In this document: one piece after another, positions 43,120 to 53,381 of the stretch
How positions within the stretch are numbered: the first letter of the stretch is position 1
Layout of the letters: every line of letters starts with the position of its first letter
Origin: Astragalus membranaceus
Lineage: Eukaryota; Streptophyta; Magnoliopsida; Fabales; Fabaceae
DNA length: 64,000 bases
Reading direction: 5' to 3'
Assembly (NCBI GenBank): GCA_039519185.1
Contig: CM076847.1
Coordinates: 47,995,708 to 48,059,707, forward strand
Translations under genes and position numbers: made by a program
Notes under the pieces: model-generated
Seen by the model: the letters and a program-made list of their open reading frames with translations, nothing else
The model's database searches: none
Told to the model about the DNA's origin: nothing

Positions 43120-43995
43120 ATGTCTCCAAGAACCAAGAACCTCTGTGTCAAAAGGAAAAGGGTACATGATGGTGAAAGCTCCTTCCACTCCAGATATTTC
43201 ACCAGTTCTGAACAAGCTGACCTCTACTGCAAAAACTTCTCTCTTAGAGGATTAGGAACCACCTTTGCTCTGGACTTACCCTGGTTTCAAAGTCAAAAGG
43301 GATTTGAATTTATTGACTGGTTAGAGTACCATAAACTGCTAGACTTTGCAACTGAAAAAGGTCCAGTCGCTCCAGACATGGTTAGAGCCTTTTACACCAC
43401 ACTTAGCTACAACGATACAACTGAAACGCTATCAGCTGAACTAAAAGGAACCAAAATCCACCTCACCCTAGCTCAGTTCAGTAATCTCACCAGCTTACCC
43501 TGTGATGGTGAGAAATTGATCCATATGAACCCTCCGGAATCTTGGCCCGAATTCGACCTAGGAGATACTTGTGTATCCATATGCCACGCTCTGGCTAAAG
43601 TTGGAAAGCGGCCTATCCTAGCAAAATCCCTCACTACCCAAAACCGGCTCCTCCACTACACCATCGCCCGAACAATCGTTCCCAAAACCTCAAACATCGC
43701 CCAAGAATATGATCCAAACAGGCCACCTGGTCCAAACATAAACTCCACTATACATGAGGATGGTCAAACAGAACCAAACCAAACTGCTGCTGCTGCCCCA
43801 TCCACAGCCCTAAATCACTTCTTGGCCGCACTCAACATCTTTCAAGAAGAACAGCGCGAAATGCAGGAAGAATTGAAACAAGAAATCATCCTTTCTAGAG
43901 AGACCCACAGTCGCGAAATTACTGCTTTAAACAATCGGCTATCGGAATTTGAGGCTCGTAACAATTCCTTTTCATATTGGATGCAAAATCCTTAG
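43120..43995 (+). CDS. Env-like / plant transposon-protein-domain ORF of a Sirevirus
   Basis: 291 residues, uninterrupted, after the gag and the deleted pol and before the polypurine tracts: the place of the env-like third ORF of Sireviruses. The middle part (about 20-200) has the layout of the plant transposon protein domain common in retroelement ORFs: RGLGTTFALDLPWF, VRAFYTTLSYND, LKGTKIHLTLAQFSNL, and NRLLHYTIARTIVP. A Pro/Asn-rich linker and a predicted coiled coil (about 240-280) follow. No signal peptide or convincing transmembrane segment is visible, so the word env reflects gene order, not shown membrane function. It is shorter than SIRE1-type env-like proteins and may have an internal deletion between IAQ and EYDPN. 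Biological role unknown. Confidence 0.65.
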   Translation: MSPRTKNLCVKRKRVHDGESSFHSRYFTSSEQADLYCKNFSLRGLGTTFALDLPWFQSQKGFEFIDWLEYHKLLDFATEKGPVAPDMVRAFYTTLSYNDTTETLSAELKGTKIHLTLAQFSNLTSLPCDGEKLIHMNPPESWPEFDLGDTCVSICHALAKVGKRPILAKSLTTQNRLLHYTIARTIVPKTSNIAQEYDPNRPPGPNINSTIHEDGQTEPNQTAAAAPSTALNHFLAALNIFQEEQREMQEELKQEIILSRETHSREITALNNRLSEFEARNNSFSYWMQNP

Positions 43996-44207
43996 ATAAA
44001 ATTAGGAGTCAGCATTTTATGCAGTGTGTCCTGTCAGTATTTTATGCAGTGTGCCCTGTTGGCATCACCCTTTTCTTATAAGCCTATGACTATTAGCTCT
44101 TTTGTTGGTTACCAAATTGTTTTAATGCAATGATTAAATTATTTCTAAATTAAATGACTGTGCTGTTAGAATCACAATTTTTTACATGTTGCCCTCTTTG
44201 ATCATGA

Positions 44208-44391
44208 CAAAAAGGGGGAGAAGAATAGAGTTTTAGTTTTAATATTCAGCATGCATTTGCACTCACTTGCATACAGTCAATAAAACAGGGGGAGCATCAT
44301 GATAGGGGGAGTATCATATACATTATCTGTTTGAACTAACCTCCCACCTTGAGATGAGTTAATGTTTTGTCATCATCAAAAAGGGGGGGAA
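44208..44391 (+). promoter_or_regulatory. Multiple polypurine tracts before the 3' LTR
   Basis: AAAAAGGGGGAG (near 44209), ACAGGGGGAGCATC (near 44286), ATAGGGGGAG (near 44302) and AAAAAGGGGGGGAA (44379-44391, abutting the LTR). Reiterated tracts of this form are a known Sirevirus hallmark. Confidence 0.85.
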
Positions 44392-45800
44392 TGTGGATAC
44401 CTTGTATTGCAGGTAAACTAATATTGCAGAATATGTTTTGATGATGAAAAAGACAAAGGTAAAGTTGATGGCCAAAGTTAATAAAAGTGACTAAACATCA
44501 AAGTCACAATCCAAGACAAACAAGCTCAAGAATTGAAGATTCAAGTCTAAGGGTAGTCCTTAGGGTTTGGGTGTGTCTTAGGAAAAAGTGTAAGCTCTTT
44601 CAAAGGTCAGCTCGTATGTTAAAATCTCACACACTCACAAGTTTTTCAAAAGATGCATGCATACTTACGTAAACATACCTATCATCTTTAAAACACAAAA
44701 ATCGATTTTACCTTGCATATACATTCATCAAAATCGATTTTCAGGCCAATCAGAAAAGGAAGAATCGATTTTCACTTCATGTATTTTCAGTGCATAAATC
44801 GATTTCTGAGCCAAATCCTTTTAAAGAAAGAATCGATTCCCACTCTTTTGCACTTAACTGAGAATCGATTCCTACATGTCTCAGGCAAGCTGAGAATCGA
44901 TTCATACATGTTTTCACTAAGTATAGAATCGATTCCTAGCCCTCCATAGTTCTTAAGAATCGATTGTCTCCATTTTTCAAACAAATCAAAATCGATTCCT
45001 CACTTAAATGAATCGATTCCTAGATCAAATGCTTTCAACAAAGAATCGATTCCTACACTATTTTTAACGTAAACTTGATTTTTTCATAGCCTATAAATAG
45101 GCAGTGCTTCACGTTCATTTTTACACAACAACCCATTTCTTGAATCAGAGAACTTTTGAGAAAAACTCTTTACGCTTTTACTTTTGCTCGTCACGCACCG
45201 TTGGTCCGTCTGAGCTGATCTGTTGCTAAGAGTTAGTTGGGGTTGCATTCTTCAAGTTGTAATATCTGCCTTCATTAGAGGTATTTCTGTCTTTACAATT
45301 GTTTATTATTTAATTGTTGTGATTTGTTCTAGGGAGTGGGGTATCTCTCTAGGGTAGCTGTTTGTACTAGGAAGTGGGGTATCTTTCTGGGGCAGCTGAT
45401 TGTAACAGGGGTGGGGTATCTCTTGTTATTGTTATATTAGATTTGAGGGCTCTCCATAGGTGGGGTATCCTGGGAGGAGAGTGCCTGAGTCTGTAAAGGT
45501 TTCCCAAGGCACCTGTAAACCTTGTTGTTTTGGTTAGGGGAAAATCTCACAAGGGTGTGAGGACTGGACGTAGGTCACTAGGAGGTGACCGAACCAGGAT
45601 AAATCTCTGCGTGCTTTACTGCTTTCCTGCTTTACTGTTATACCGCTTTACTGCTTTACATTCTAATTCCTTCGCTTCCACTTAACCTGCGTGAAAATTG
45701 ATCTAAGTCATTGAAAAGGGGAAAAACGTTTTTGAAAGATCTGAAAAGTTTTTGAATCTCAATTCACCCCCCCTCTTGAGACTGAAGCCACTTGGTAACA
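44392..45800 (+). mobile_element. 3' LTR of the pol-less Sirevirus
   Basis: 1409 bp, TGTGGATACC...TTGGTAACA, nearly identical to the 5' LTR apart from the 19-bp duplication and scattered substitutions. Open frames inside it are LTR shadows. Confidence 0.93.
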
Positions 45801-45805
45801 CAAAT

Positions 45806-46100
45806 CCTTTGGATGAAGCAACAACTTCTTGACTATGGTGTAGAGCTAGATCACATACCAATAAAATGTGACAATACAAGCGCAATCACTCTTACAAAGA
45901 ACCCCGTTCAACACTTTAGGACTAAGCACATAGAGATTAGGCATCGCTTTCTTAGAGATCATGTACAAAAAGGCTATTGTGTGATTGAATTTGTGGAATC
46001 ATCTAAACAGCTAGCTGGTATTTTTACAAAACCTTTACAAAAAGAAACTTTATTTTTCATTCGAAGAGAACTTGGAGTCATTGATTCCTCATCTGTTTGA
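45806..46100 (+). pseudogene. C-terminal end of the old Sirevirus RNase H
   Basis: Resumes the frame cut at 39273 with LWMKQQLLDYG, DNTSAITLTKNPVQH, KHIEIRHRFLRDHV and GIFTKPL, the conserved end of copia RNase H, stopping at 46098-46100. Restoring one copy of CAAAT joins the halves in frame. Confidence 0.92.
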
Positions 46101-46181
46101 ATGTGTTGTTCTTTGATTCACAAACTATATCTCACGGTCACCCTTTTGATCATGACAGAAAGGGGGAGAAGTATACAGGAC

Positions 46182-46254
<73 letters not shown>

Positions 46255-46455
46255 ATTGATATAGAATTGTCATTTTGCATCTAATCATTGAGATAGGGGG
46301 AGCATCAAGTGAGGGGGAGTCCAGTTGTATTTTATGCATTATTTTGTCATCATCAAAAAGGGGGAGAGTGTGGTTATATTTTGTCATTTTGTTTGATGAA
46401 CTAACCTCCCACCCACAGATGAGTAAAGTTTTTTCATCATCAAAAAGGGGGAGAA
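46101..46455 (+). other. Old Sirevirus 3' spacer with repeated polypurine tracts and a TA repeat
   Basis: GGGGGAG tracts near 46161, 46297, 46312, 46357 and 46446; the last abuts the 3' LTR at 46456. The one near 46357 is followed by GTGTGGTTATATT, a copy of the LTR start, so about 88 bp including a tract and LTR-like terminus are duplicated. No env-like frame is left in this element. Confidence 0.8.
46185..46252. repeat. (TA)n microsatellite
   Basis: Uninterrupted TA repeat of about 34 units inside the Sirevirus 3' spacer. Confidence 0.97.
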
Positions 46456-46647
46456 TGTGGTTATATTGCTTTTGCAAGTTAGGTTTTGATGATGATGCGT
46501 TCGAAGTCAAAATGACAAGCAGGTTAGGTTTTGATGATGTGTTCAAAGCCGAAAATGACCAAGCGGAAATCCAAGGCACAAACAGGACTCAAGAAGTAGG
46601 GGTAGTCTCTAGGGTTTGGGTCGTGTCCTAGGATATATTGTAGGCCG

Positions 46648-48930
46648 TGTAACACCCCTTTTCTACCCGTTAATTTGTTTGTAAAATCAGAGTTTCAAAA
46701 TTTCTATCATCGCAAGGAATGTTACACATACTTCGAATAAAACATCGTACTTCAATAAAACAGTTCAACATCAATAATTGTGCAATACGTAGCACGCCCC
46801 CAATGGGGAAAACCTCAAGCATCAGTCATCGTCACCACAACCTTGACATCAATAAAACCAACTACGCAGCGGAAAATAAAATAAAGAGAAACCATCAAAT
46901 AACAGATAACATCCAAAATGGTCTTAAAACATCGAGTTCGTTTCCCCCCTGAGTGCTACGTATCAGAGCATGACGACCCGACTCAAATTAGTGAAGATAC
47001 CTAGGTCTTCACTCGTGATCACCTGCACGTTACCGCATAGGGGTAACATTCAAACAGAAGGGTGAGTCCAATTCAATCCATATAATAAATCCTATGATAA
47101 GCAAAAAGTCAAAGTCACAGCACTAGAGTAACCACATCACAGTCATCAATTACGTCATTACAACAACTCATCACGATGTCATGTAACTATATGAAATGCA
47201 ACCCACTCGCGGGCATATGCATGAGGTACCTTTCATCATCGTCGCTTAGCCTTTATGGCCTCATCGTCGCTTAGCCTTTATGGCCTCATCGTCGCTGGGT
47301 TCATGCACATGGAATACATGAGACACTATGACATGCACCACACACAAACACACAATCACCGTCAACTATGTGACCCGTCAATTACCAATTTGCCAAATAA
47401 GAGACACAGCACCTGTCAATTTATAATTACACACAACAACGTCGCTATATTTCATCCTCGCTTATTATCATCGTCGCTTAGCCTTTTGGGCCTCATCGTC
47501 ACTTATCCATAAACGTCATCAATCAAACAATAGCCACTAAGGGCAAAACTGTCATTTAACTAGCCACTAAGGGCATCATCGCCATTTACACATCATCATC
47601 AATAATATTGGCCACTATGGGCAAAAACGTCATTTAACTAGCCACTAAGGGCATCATCGTCATCATCACCTATTTTGATACTAAAGTGTTAAAACTGTTG
47701 GTTATACGCAAAAGGATTTTTAAAGGACCCAATACGGCTTTACAACGTCACTGGGATGACCACCGGGGACAGCCACTTGGGCGCCCAGAAACCACCAGAA
47801 AATAATAAGTTTTTATTTTAAAAATAAGACACACAGGTAGACAACCGAAGAAGCTTCCCAACACTTTTCAAAACGTTTAAAACGGATGCCCGAGTCAAAA
47901 GATATAGCGAAAATAGTTTTTATTAAAAATCGGGGACATCCTGAAAATGAGACACAAACTTAGACATCGTAGGCAACACAGCACACAGCGCCCTTGGCGC
48001 CCAGCGCTTGGCGCCTGGCGCCCAGCGTCCAGCAACACAACACACACGCAACACAGCGCCCAGCGCCCTTGGCGCCCAGCGCCCAGCAACACAACACACA
48101 CGCAACACAGCGCACAGCGCCCTTGGCGCCCAGCGCCTGGCGCCTAGCGCCCAGCGCCCAGCACACACGCAACACACGATGGAACATGCGCCCAGCACAC
48201 ACGCAACACACGCTGGAACATGCGCCCGGCCATAGGGCGCCAAATCCTGCACAAAAATTTCAGCAACACAATTACATCGCCAAGGCGCCCTATGCGCCCA
48301 GGCACTTAGACATCCTGCAACAAAATCCAGCAACACAATCCAGCAACACAATCAAACATATGGCGCCCTAGACGCCCATACCGCAACCACATGGATTTTT
48401 CAGCCATCAATCATGAAGATCACGCATAAATCATCAATAAAACATGAAATCACATACACATTCATGATCATGGATAGATCTAGGCTAACCCTACCCTAAA
48501 ACCTATCATAAACATCTATTATATAGAAAGATAGAACTCCCCTTACCTTGGATTTGAAGAACAGGAGCCCTAGAGACAGTCACGAACAGAACCACAGCAA
48601 CGGGTCACGTTCCTCTTCCTCCTTGAGCTCGCGACCTCTCGCTTCTTTCTCTCTTCTCCACGGCGCCTCTTCTCTCTATCTCTTTCTCCAATTCGCAAAA
48701 TGCCTAAGCCAAAACCCTAATCCCAAATGACTTAGCAACTTCGCATATTACATGGATCATGGGCTTGGGCTTTTCACTTAAGCCCAAGTTCATCTAATTG
48801 GCGCCTCCACCTTCTAATACCAGCTACACCATTTTAACATAATTTCACTTAATTAAATTATATCCAATTAATTAAAATAAATTCCTAAATACTTAATTAA
48901 ATAAATTAATTAAATATTTAGGGTGTTACA
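46648..48930 (-). mobile_element. 3' LTR of the minus-strand gypsy element
   Basis: Termini TGTAACACCCC and GGGTGTTACA as read on the plus strand. On the minus strand it keeps a donor-like AAG|GTAAGG (48546) and an acceptor-like GTGCAG (47023). It contains TCATCGTCGCTTAGCC repeats (47233-47300) and a dense GGCGCC block (47990-48370). Cys-rich apparent frames in the block are repeat artefacts. Confidence 0.92.
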
Positions 48931-48945
48931 ACTCTCCCCCACTTA
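48931..48945 (-). promoter_or_regulatory. Polypurine tract of the minus-strand gypsy element
   Basis: Reads TAAGTGGGGGAGAGT on the minus strand, overlapping the pol stop codon and abutting the 3' LTR. Confidence 0.8.
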
Positions 48946-51900
48946 GAATATTTCGTCCTCGAAATTTACCTGATCAAACAACTCTGGGTAGGACTCCCGC
49001 ATCTTGCTTTCTAGCTCCCAAGTCATACTCTCACCGGCAGCTCCTAGCCAAACCACTTTCACCAATGCAATCTCTTTGCCTCTAAGCACTTTCACTTCAC
49101 GATCCTCAATCCGTACGGGCATCGTCTCCACAGTGAGATTATCCCGCACCTCTACATCATCCATATGGATCACATGAGATGGATCCGAAACATACTTCCG
49201 AAGTTGCGACACATGAAACACGTCGTGCAAATTCGAAAGATTTTGCAGTAAAGCCACCCTATAAGCCACATTTCCGATTCTCTCAGAAATCTGATAAGGA
49301 CCAACAAAGCGAGGAGTGAGCTTCTTCGACTTCAACGCTCGACCAACACCGGTCATAGGGGAAACCCTCAAGAACACATGCTCACCCTCCTGAAACTCTA
49401 AATCTTTCCTCCGCTTGTCATGATAACTCTTCTGACGACTCTGCGAAGCCTTCATGTTTTCACGGATCATCTTGATTTTCTCTGTAGTCTCCCGGACAAT
49501 CTCCGGTCCCAACACTACACTCTCCCCCAACTCATACCAACACAACGGCGTTCTACACTTTCGACCATACAATGCTTCAAACGGTGCCATCCCGATACTT
49601 GAATGGTAACTGTTGTTATAGGTAAATTCAATCAACGCAAGGTAGGAATCCCATGAACCCCCTTGTTCCAAGACACAAGCCCTCAACAAATCTTCTAACG
49701 ACTGAATTGTCCTCTCTGACTGACCACCTGTCTGAGGATGATATGCCGAACTCATTTTCAACTTTGAACCCAATTCCTTCTGCAAACCCGTCCACAACTC
49801 AGAAGTGAACCTCGGTTCCCTATCTGACACAATACTCTTCGGAACACCGTGCAACTTCACAAATTCTTTGACATAGACCTCTGCGAACCTCGACACCGGA
49901 TAAGTGACATTAATAGGAACAAAGTGAGCAGACTTCGTTAACCTATCAACGATCACCCAAATAACGTCATGACCCCTAACTGTATTCGGCAATCCCGTCA
50001 CAAAGTCCATTGCAATGCTATCCCACTTCCACTCTGGAACTTCCAATGGTTGCATCAACCCTGCATGCTTCTGATGCTCAACCTTCGACTTCTGACAGGT
50101 CAAACAGGCATACACAAACTGTGCCACATCTCTCTTCATACCATACCACAAAAACATCTTTTTCGATCTTGGTACATTTTTGTTGCTCCAGGATGGATAC
50201 TCAACTTGCTACGGTGACCCTCCTCCAAAATTGCCTTTCTCATCTCCGCATCATCCGGAACACAGATCCTACCCCGGAACCTCAACACACCACGAGAATC
50301 CAATTTGAAATCTTCATCTTCAGATTGACCAACCCCATTCATTAAATCTACCAACTTGACATTTGACTTCTGAGCCTCTCTGATGCTGCCCAGAAAGTCA
50401 TTATCGATCTTTAACATTCCCAGCTTGACACTACGAGGTGTCATTCTACTCAAATCTCAGAATTCCTCGATCAACTCTAATTCCTTCGCCATCATTGCCG
50501 ACATATGCGAAGACTTCCGGCTTAAAGCATCGGCCACGACATTAGCTTTGCCGGGATGATAATTCAAACCGAAGTCATAATCCTTCAAGAGCTCCAACCA
50601 CCGACGCTGTCTCATATTCAACTCCTTCTGGTCGAACAGATACTTCAGACTCTTATGATCACTGAACACCTCAAACCTCGAACCATAAAGATAGTGCCTC
50701 CAGATCTTAAGCACAAATACCACAGCAGCCAATTCTAAATCATGCGTAGGGTAATTTTTCTCATGAGCCCGCAACTGCCTCGACGCATACGCAACGACTT
50801 TCCCATCTTGCATCAGCACACCACCAAGACCCATCTTCGAAGCGTCACAATATACAACAAACGGTTCCTCCGGATTAGGCAACGTCAAAACAGGCGACGT
50901 TGTCAATCTCTTCTTCAGTTCCATAAAACTTTCCTCACACCGAGCATCCCAAACGAAAACTTTACCCTTACAAGTCAACTGAGTCAACGGAAGGGCCAAC
51001 TTGGAAAAACCCTCGATGAACCTCCTGTAGTACCCAGCCAAACCCAAAAAGCATCTGATCTCTGTTGCGGATTTCGGAGCCTCCCACTCCAACACTCCTT
51101 CTACTTTTGCCGGATCAACCGCAATACCATTACAAGAAATCACGTGCCCAAGGAAACTCACCTCTTTCAGCCAGAACTCACACTTCGATAATTTAGCATA
51201 CAACTTTTTCTCTTTCAGAACTTCCAATACTGACTTCAGGTGCTCAGCATGCTCTTCCTCCGACTTAGAATAAACTAGAATATCATCTATGAAGACCACC
51301 ACAAATTGATCTAGGTAATTATGGAAAATACGATTCATATATTCCATAAATACACCAGGTGCATTGGTCACACCGAACGGCATCACTGAATACTCATAAT
51401 GCCCATACCTCGTCCTGAAAGCTGTCTTCTGAACATCTTCATCCTTCACCTTAATCTGATGATATCCGGACCTCAAATCAATTTTTGCTGAAAACACGGG
51501 CACCCGCCAACTGATCCATCAAATCGTCGATCCTCGGAAGCGGATACTTGTTCTTGATAGTTACCTTATTCAACTGACGATAGTCCACACATAACCTCAT
51601 ACTCCCATATTTCTTCTTTATTAACAATACCGGAGCTCCCCACGGTGATACACTCGGTCTCACAAACTTTTTCTCAAGCAATTCTTCGAGTTGCGTCTTC
51701 AACATAGACACAGGCCTCGTACCAAGTACAAGATCAATCGAGAACTCAACTTCCCTCTCCGGCGGCACACCCAGAATTTCGTCAGGAAAAACCTCAGGAA
51801 ACTCGCGTACCACTTGCAGTTCTTCAATAACAGCTTGACTCTCAGCAGACAACGATGCCATCAACGAAAATAGCTGAACGCCTTCTTTCCTCAACTTCTT

Positions 51901-53269
51901 CAACTGACTAGCGGATACCAAAACAGAATCTTCTTCCCCAAAACTAACCGACTTGCTACGACAGTTGAAATGGACGTGGTTATTCTCTAACCAGTCCATG
52001 CCCAAGATTACATCCAGTCCTCTCAAGGGCAAGCAAACAAAATTCACAACAAAGTCCCTGCCGAAGATCGACATGGGACACTGAGAACACACCTGGGAAG
52101 TAATCACCGACCCCTTCGCAGGAGTATCGACAACCATATCCCCATACATAGCAGATAAAACAAGACCCAATCTTTTACAACAATCAACAGATATAAAGCA
52201 ATGGGTAGCACCAGCATCAATAAGAGATTTCAGAGAAGTACCGTTAATGAAACACGTACCTCTAATAAGACCATCCCTCTCAGCAGGCTCCTCTCCTGCC
52301 AATGCGAACACTTTCCCACTAGACCTTTCTTTCTTCGGCTTTGTACATTTTGCACTGATATGCCCAGACTCACCACAGTTGAAACACACCACATCCTTGA
52401 CCCTACACTCGGCCGCCATATGACCCTTTTTACCACAACGGTAGCAAACTCTCTCATCAGACCCACATGTAGTACTCTTGTGGCCAGGTTTGCCACACTT
52501 AAAACAGACAAATTCTAGCAGGGGCATCTCCCCCACTAGTCCTCTTACCTCCAGCAGCCCTCTGATAACTCTTACCCGCAGGAACCTCATACGGCTTGCT
52601 TCGACTCGGAAACTTACCCTTTTTCTCAGACACAGCTTTGTAATGTGCAATACTGTCCTCCTCAAAGATCCTACAGCTATCAACCAGATCAGCGAACACA
52701 CGGATATTCTGGTAACCAATTGCCTTTTTGATGTCAGGCCTCAAACCATTCTCGAACTTGATGCATTTTGAGAACTCAGCTGTAGCCTCACTATAGTGCG
52801 GATAGAATTTTGCCAATTCCACAAACTTCGCCGCATACGCAGTCACAGACATACCACCCTGCTTCAGTTCCAGGAACTCTATTTCTTTCTTTCCTCGGAC
52901 ATCTTCACGAAAATACTTCCTCAGAAATTCTCTGCTGAATACCTCCCAGGTAATCTCTTCCTGCACAGTCTCCAACCTCTGCCTAGTAGCCAACCACAGG
53001 TCGTCGGCCTCCTCAGCTAACATGTGAGTACCAAAACGGACCTTCTGCTCAACAATGCAGTCCATCACCCTGAAAATCCTCTCGATCTCTTTCAACCAAG
53101 CCATAGCACCATCTGGATCATATTTGCCCTTGAAAGTGGGCGGATTCTCTCTCTGGAAAGTAGTCAGACTCCGAAAACCAGCGTTCTCCCCAGCATTCTG
53201 CTGATTCTGCACAGCCTGAGCCATGGCAGCCAAAGCAGCAGCAATCGCAGTGTCGTTTCTCCCAGCCAT
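48943..53269 (-). pseudogene. gag-pol of the minus-strand Tekay-like element, broken
   Basis: Starts MAGRNDTAIAAALAAM at 53269. Gag (FKGKYDPDGAMAWLKEIERI) is followed by three zinc knuckles (CFKCGKPGHKSTTC, CYRCGKKGHMAAEC, CFNCGESGHISAKC) and a protease with DAGATHCFIS in place of the usual DSG. RT has FIDDILVYS; then RNase H (YCDASKMGLGGVL), integrase (CLTCQKSKVEH, MDFVTGLP, IVSDREPRFTS, GGQSERTIQ) and a chromodomain-like tail (LVKVVWLGAAGESMTWELES). Lesions: frameshifts near 52515 (after Gag), 51490 (RT, VFSKIDL) and 50150 (integrase finger), and a TGA at 50454-50456 where Arg is expected. The set is too damaged to give a polyprotein, but domain order and the type of C-terminus place it with the intact element at 27500. 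Confidence 0.93.
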
Positions 53270-53365
53270 CTCAACTCAAAGCTGCAACAAAACCAACAGT
53301 TAGAATAAGTCGACAATACTAGATCGTCAATGATTGGACAACTTGGCCGGACAAACCGAACTTTT

Positions 53366-53377
53366 GCTTTGATACCA
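53366..53377 (-). promoter_or_regulatory. Primer-binding site of the minus-strand gypsy element
   Basis: Reads TGGTATCAAAGC on the minus strand, four bases inside the 5' LTR end (53382); initiator tRNA-Met type. Confidence 0.88.
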
Positions 53378-53381
53378 CTAA

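Larger units (their letters stand above)
39279..45800 (+). mobile_element. Sirevirus-like copia element with gag and env-like ORFs but no pol
   Basis: 6522 bp with LTRs 39279-40706 and 44392-45800 (TGTGGATACC...TTGGTAACA) and a perfect CAAAT duplication (39274-39278, 45801-45805). The internal part has a PBS, an intact gag, a short decayed protease remnant, an intact env-like frame and several GGGGGAG tracts. Integrase, RT and RNase H are entirely missing, so it depends on a pol-bearing relative. It sits in the RNase H region of a related, older element. The LTRs differ by a 19-bp duplication and few substitutions, so the insertion is fairly recent. Confidence 0.93.

Noticed and set aside
46185..46252. 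Origin or regulatory element at the TA run
   Set aside because: A simple (TA)n microsatellite; others occur near 20370 and 23798.
47895..48351. Overlapping Cys/Ala-rich frames on both strands (also 54568-54953)
   Set aside because: Artefacts of the GGCGCC repeat block; the same frames occur in both LTRs of one element.
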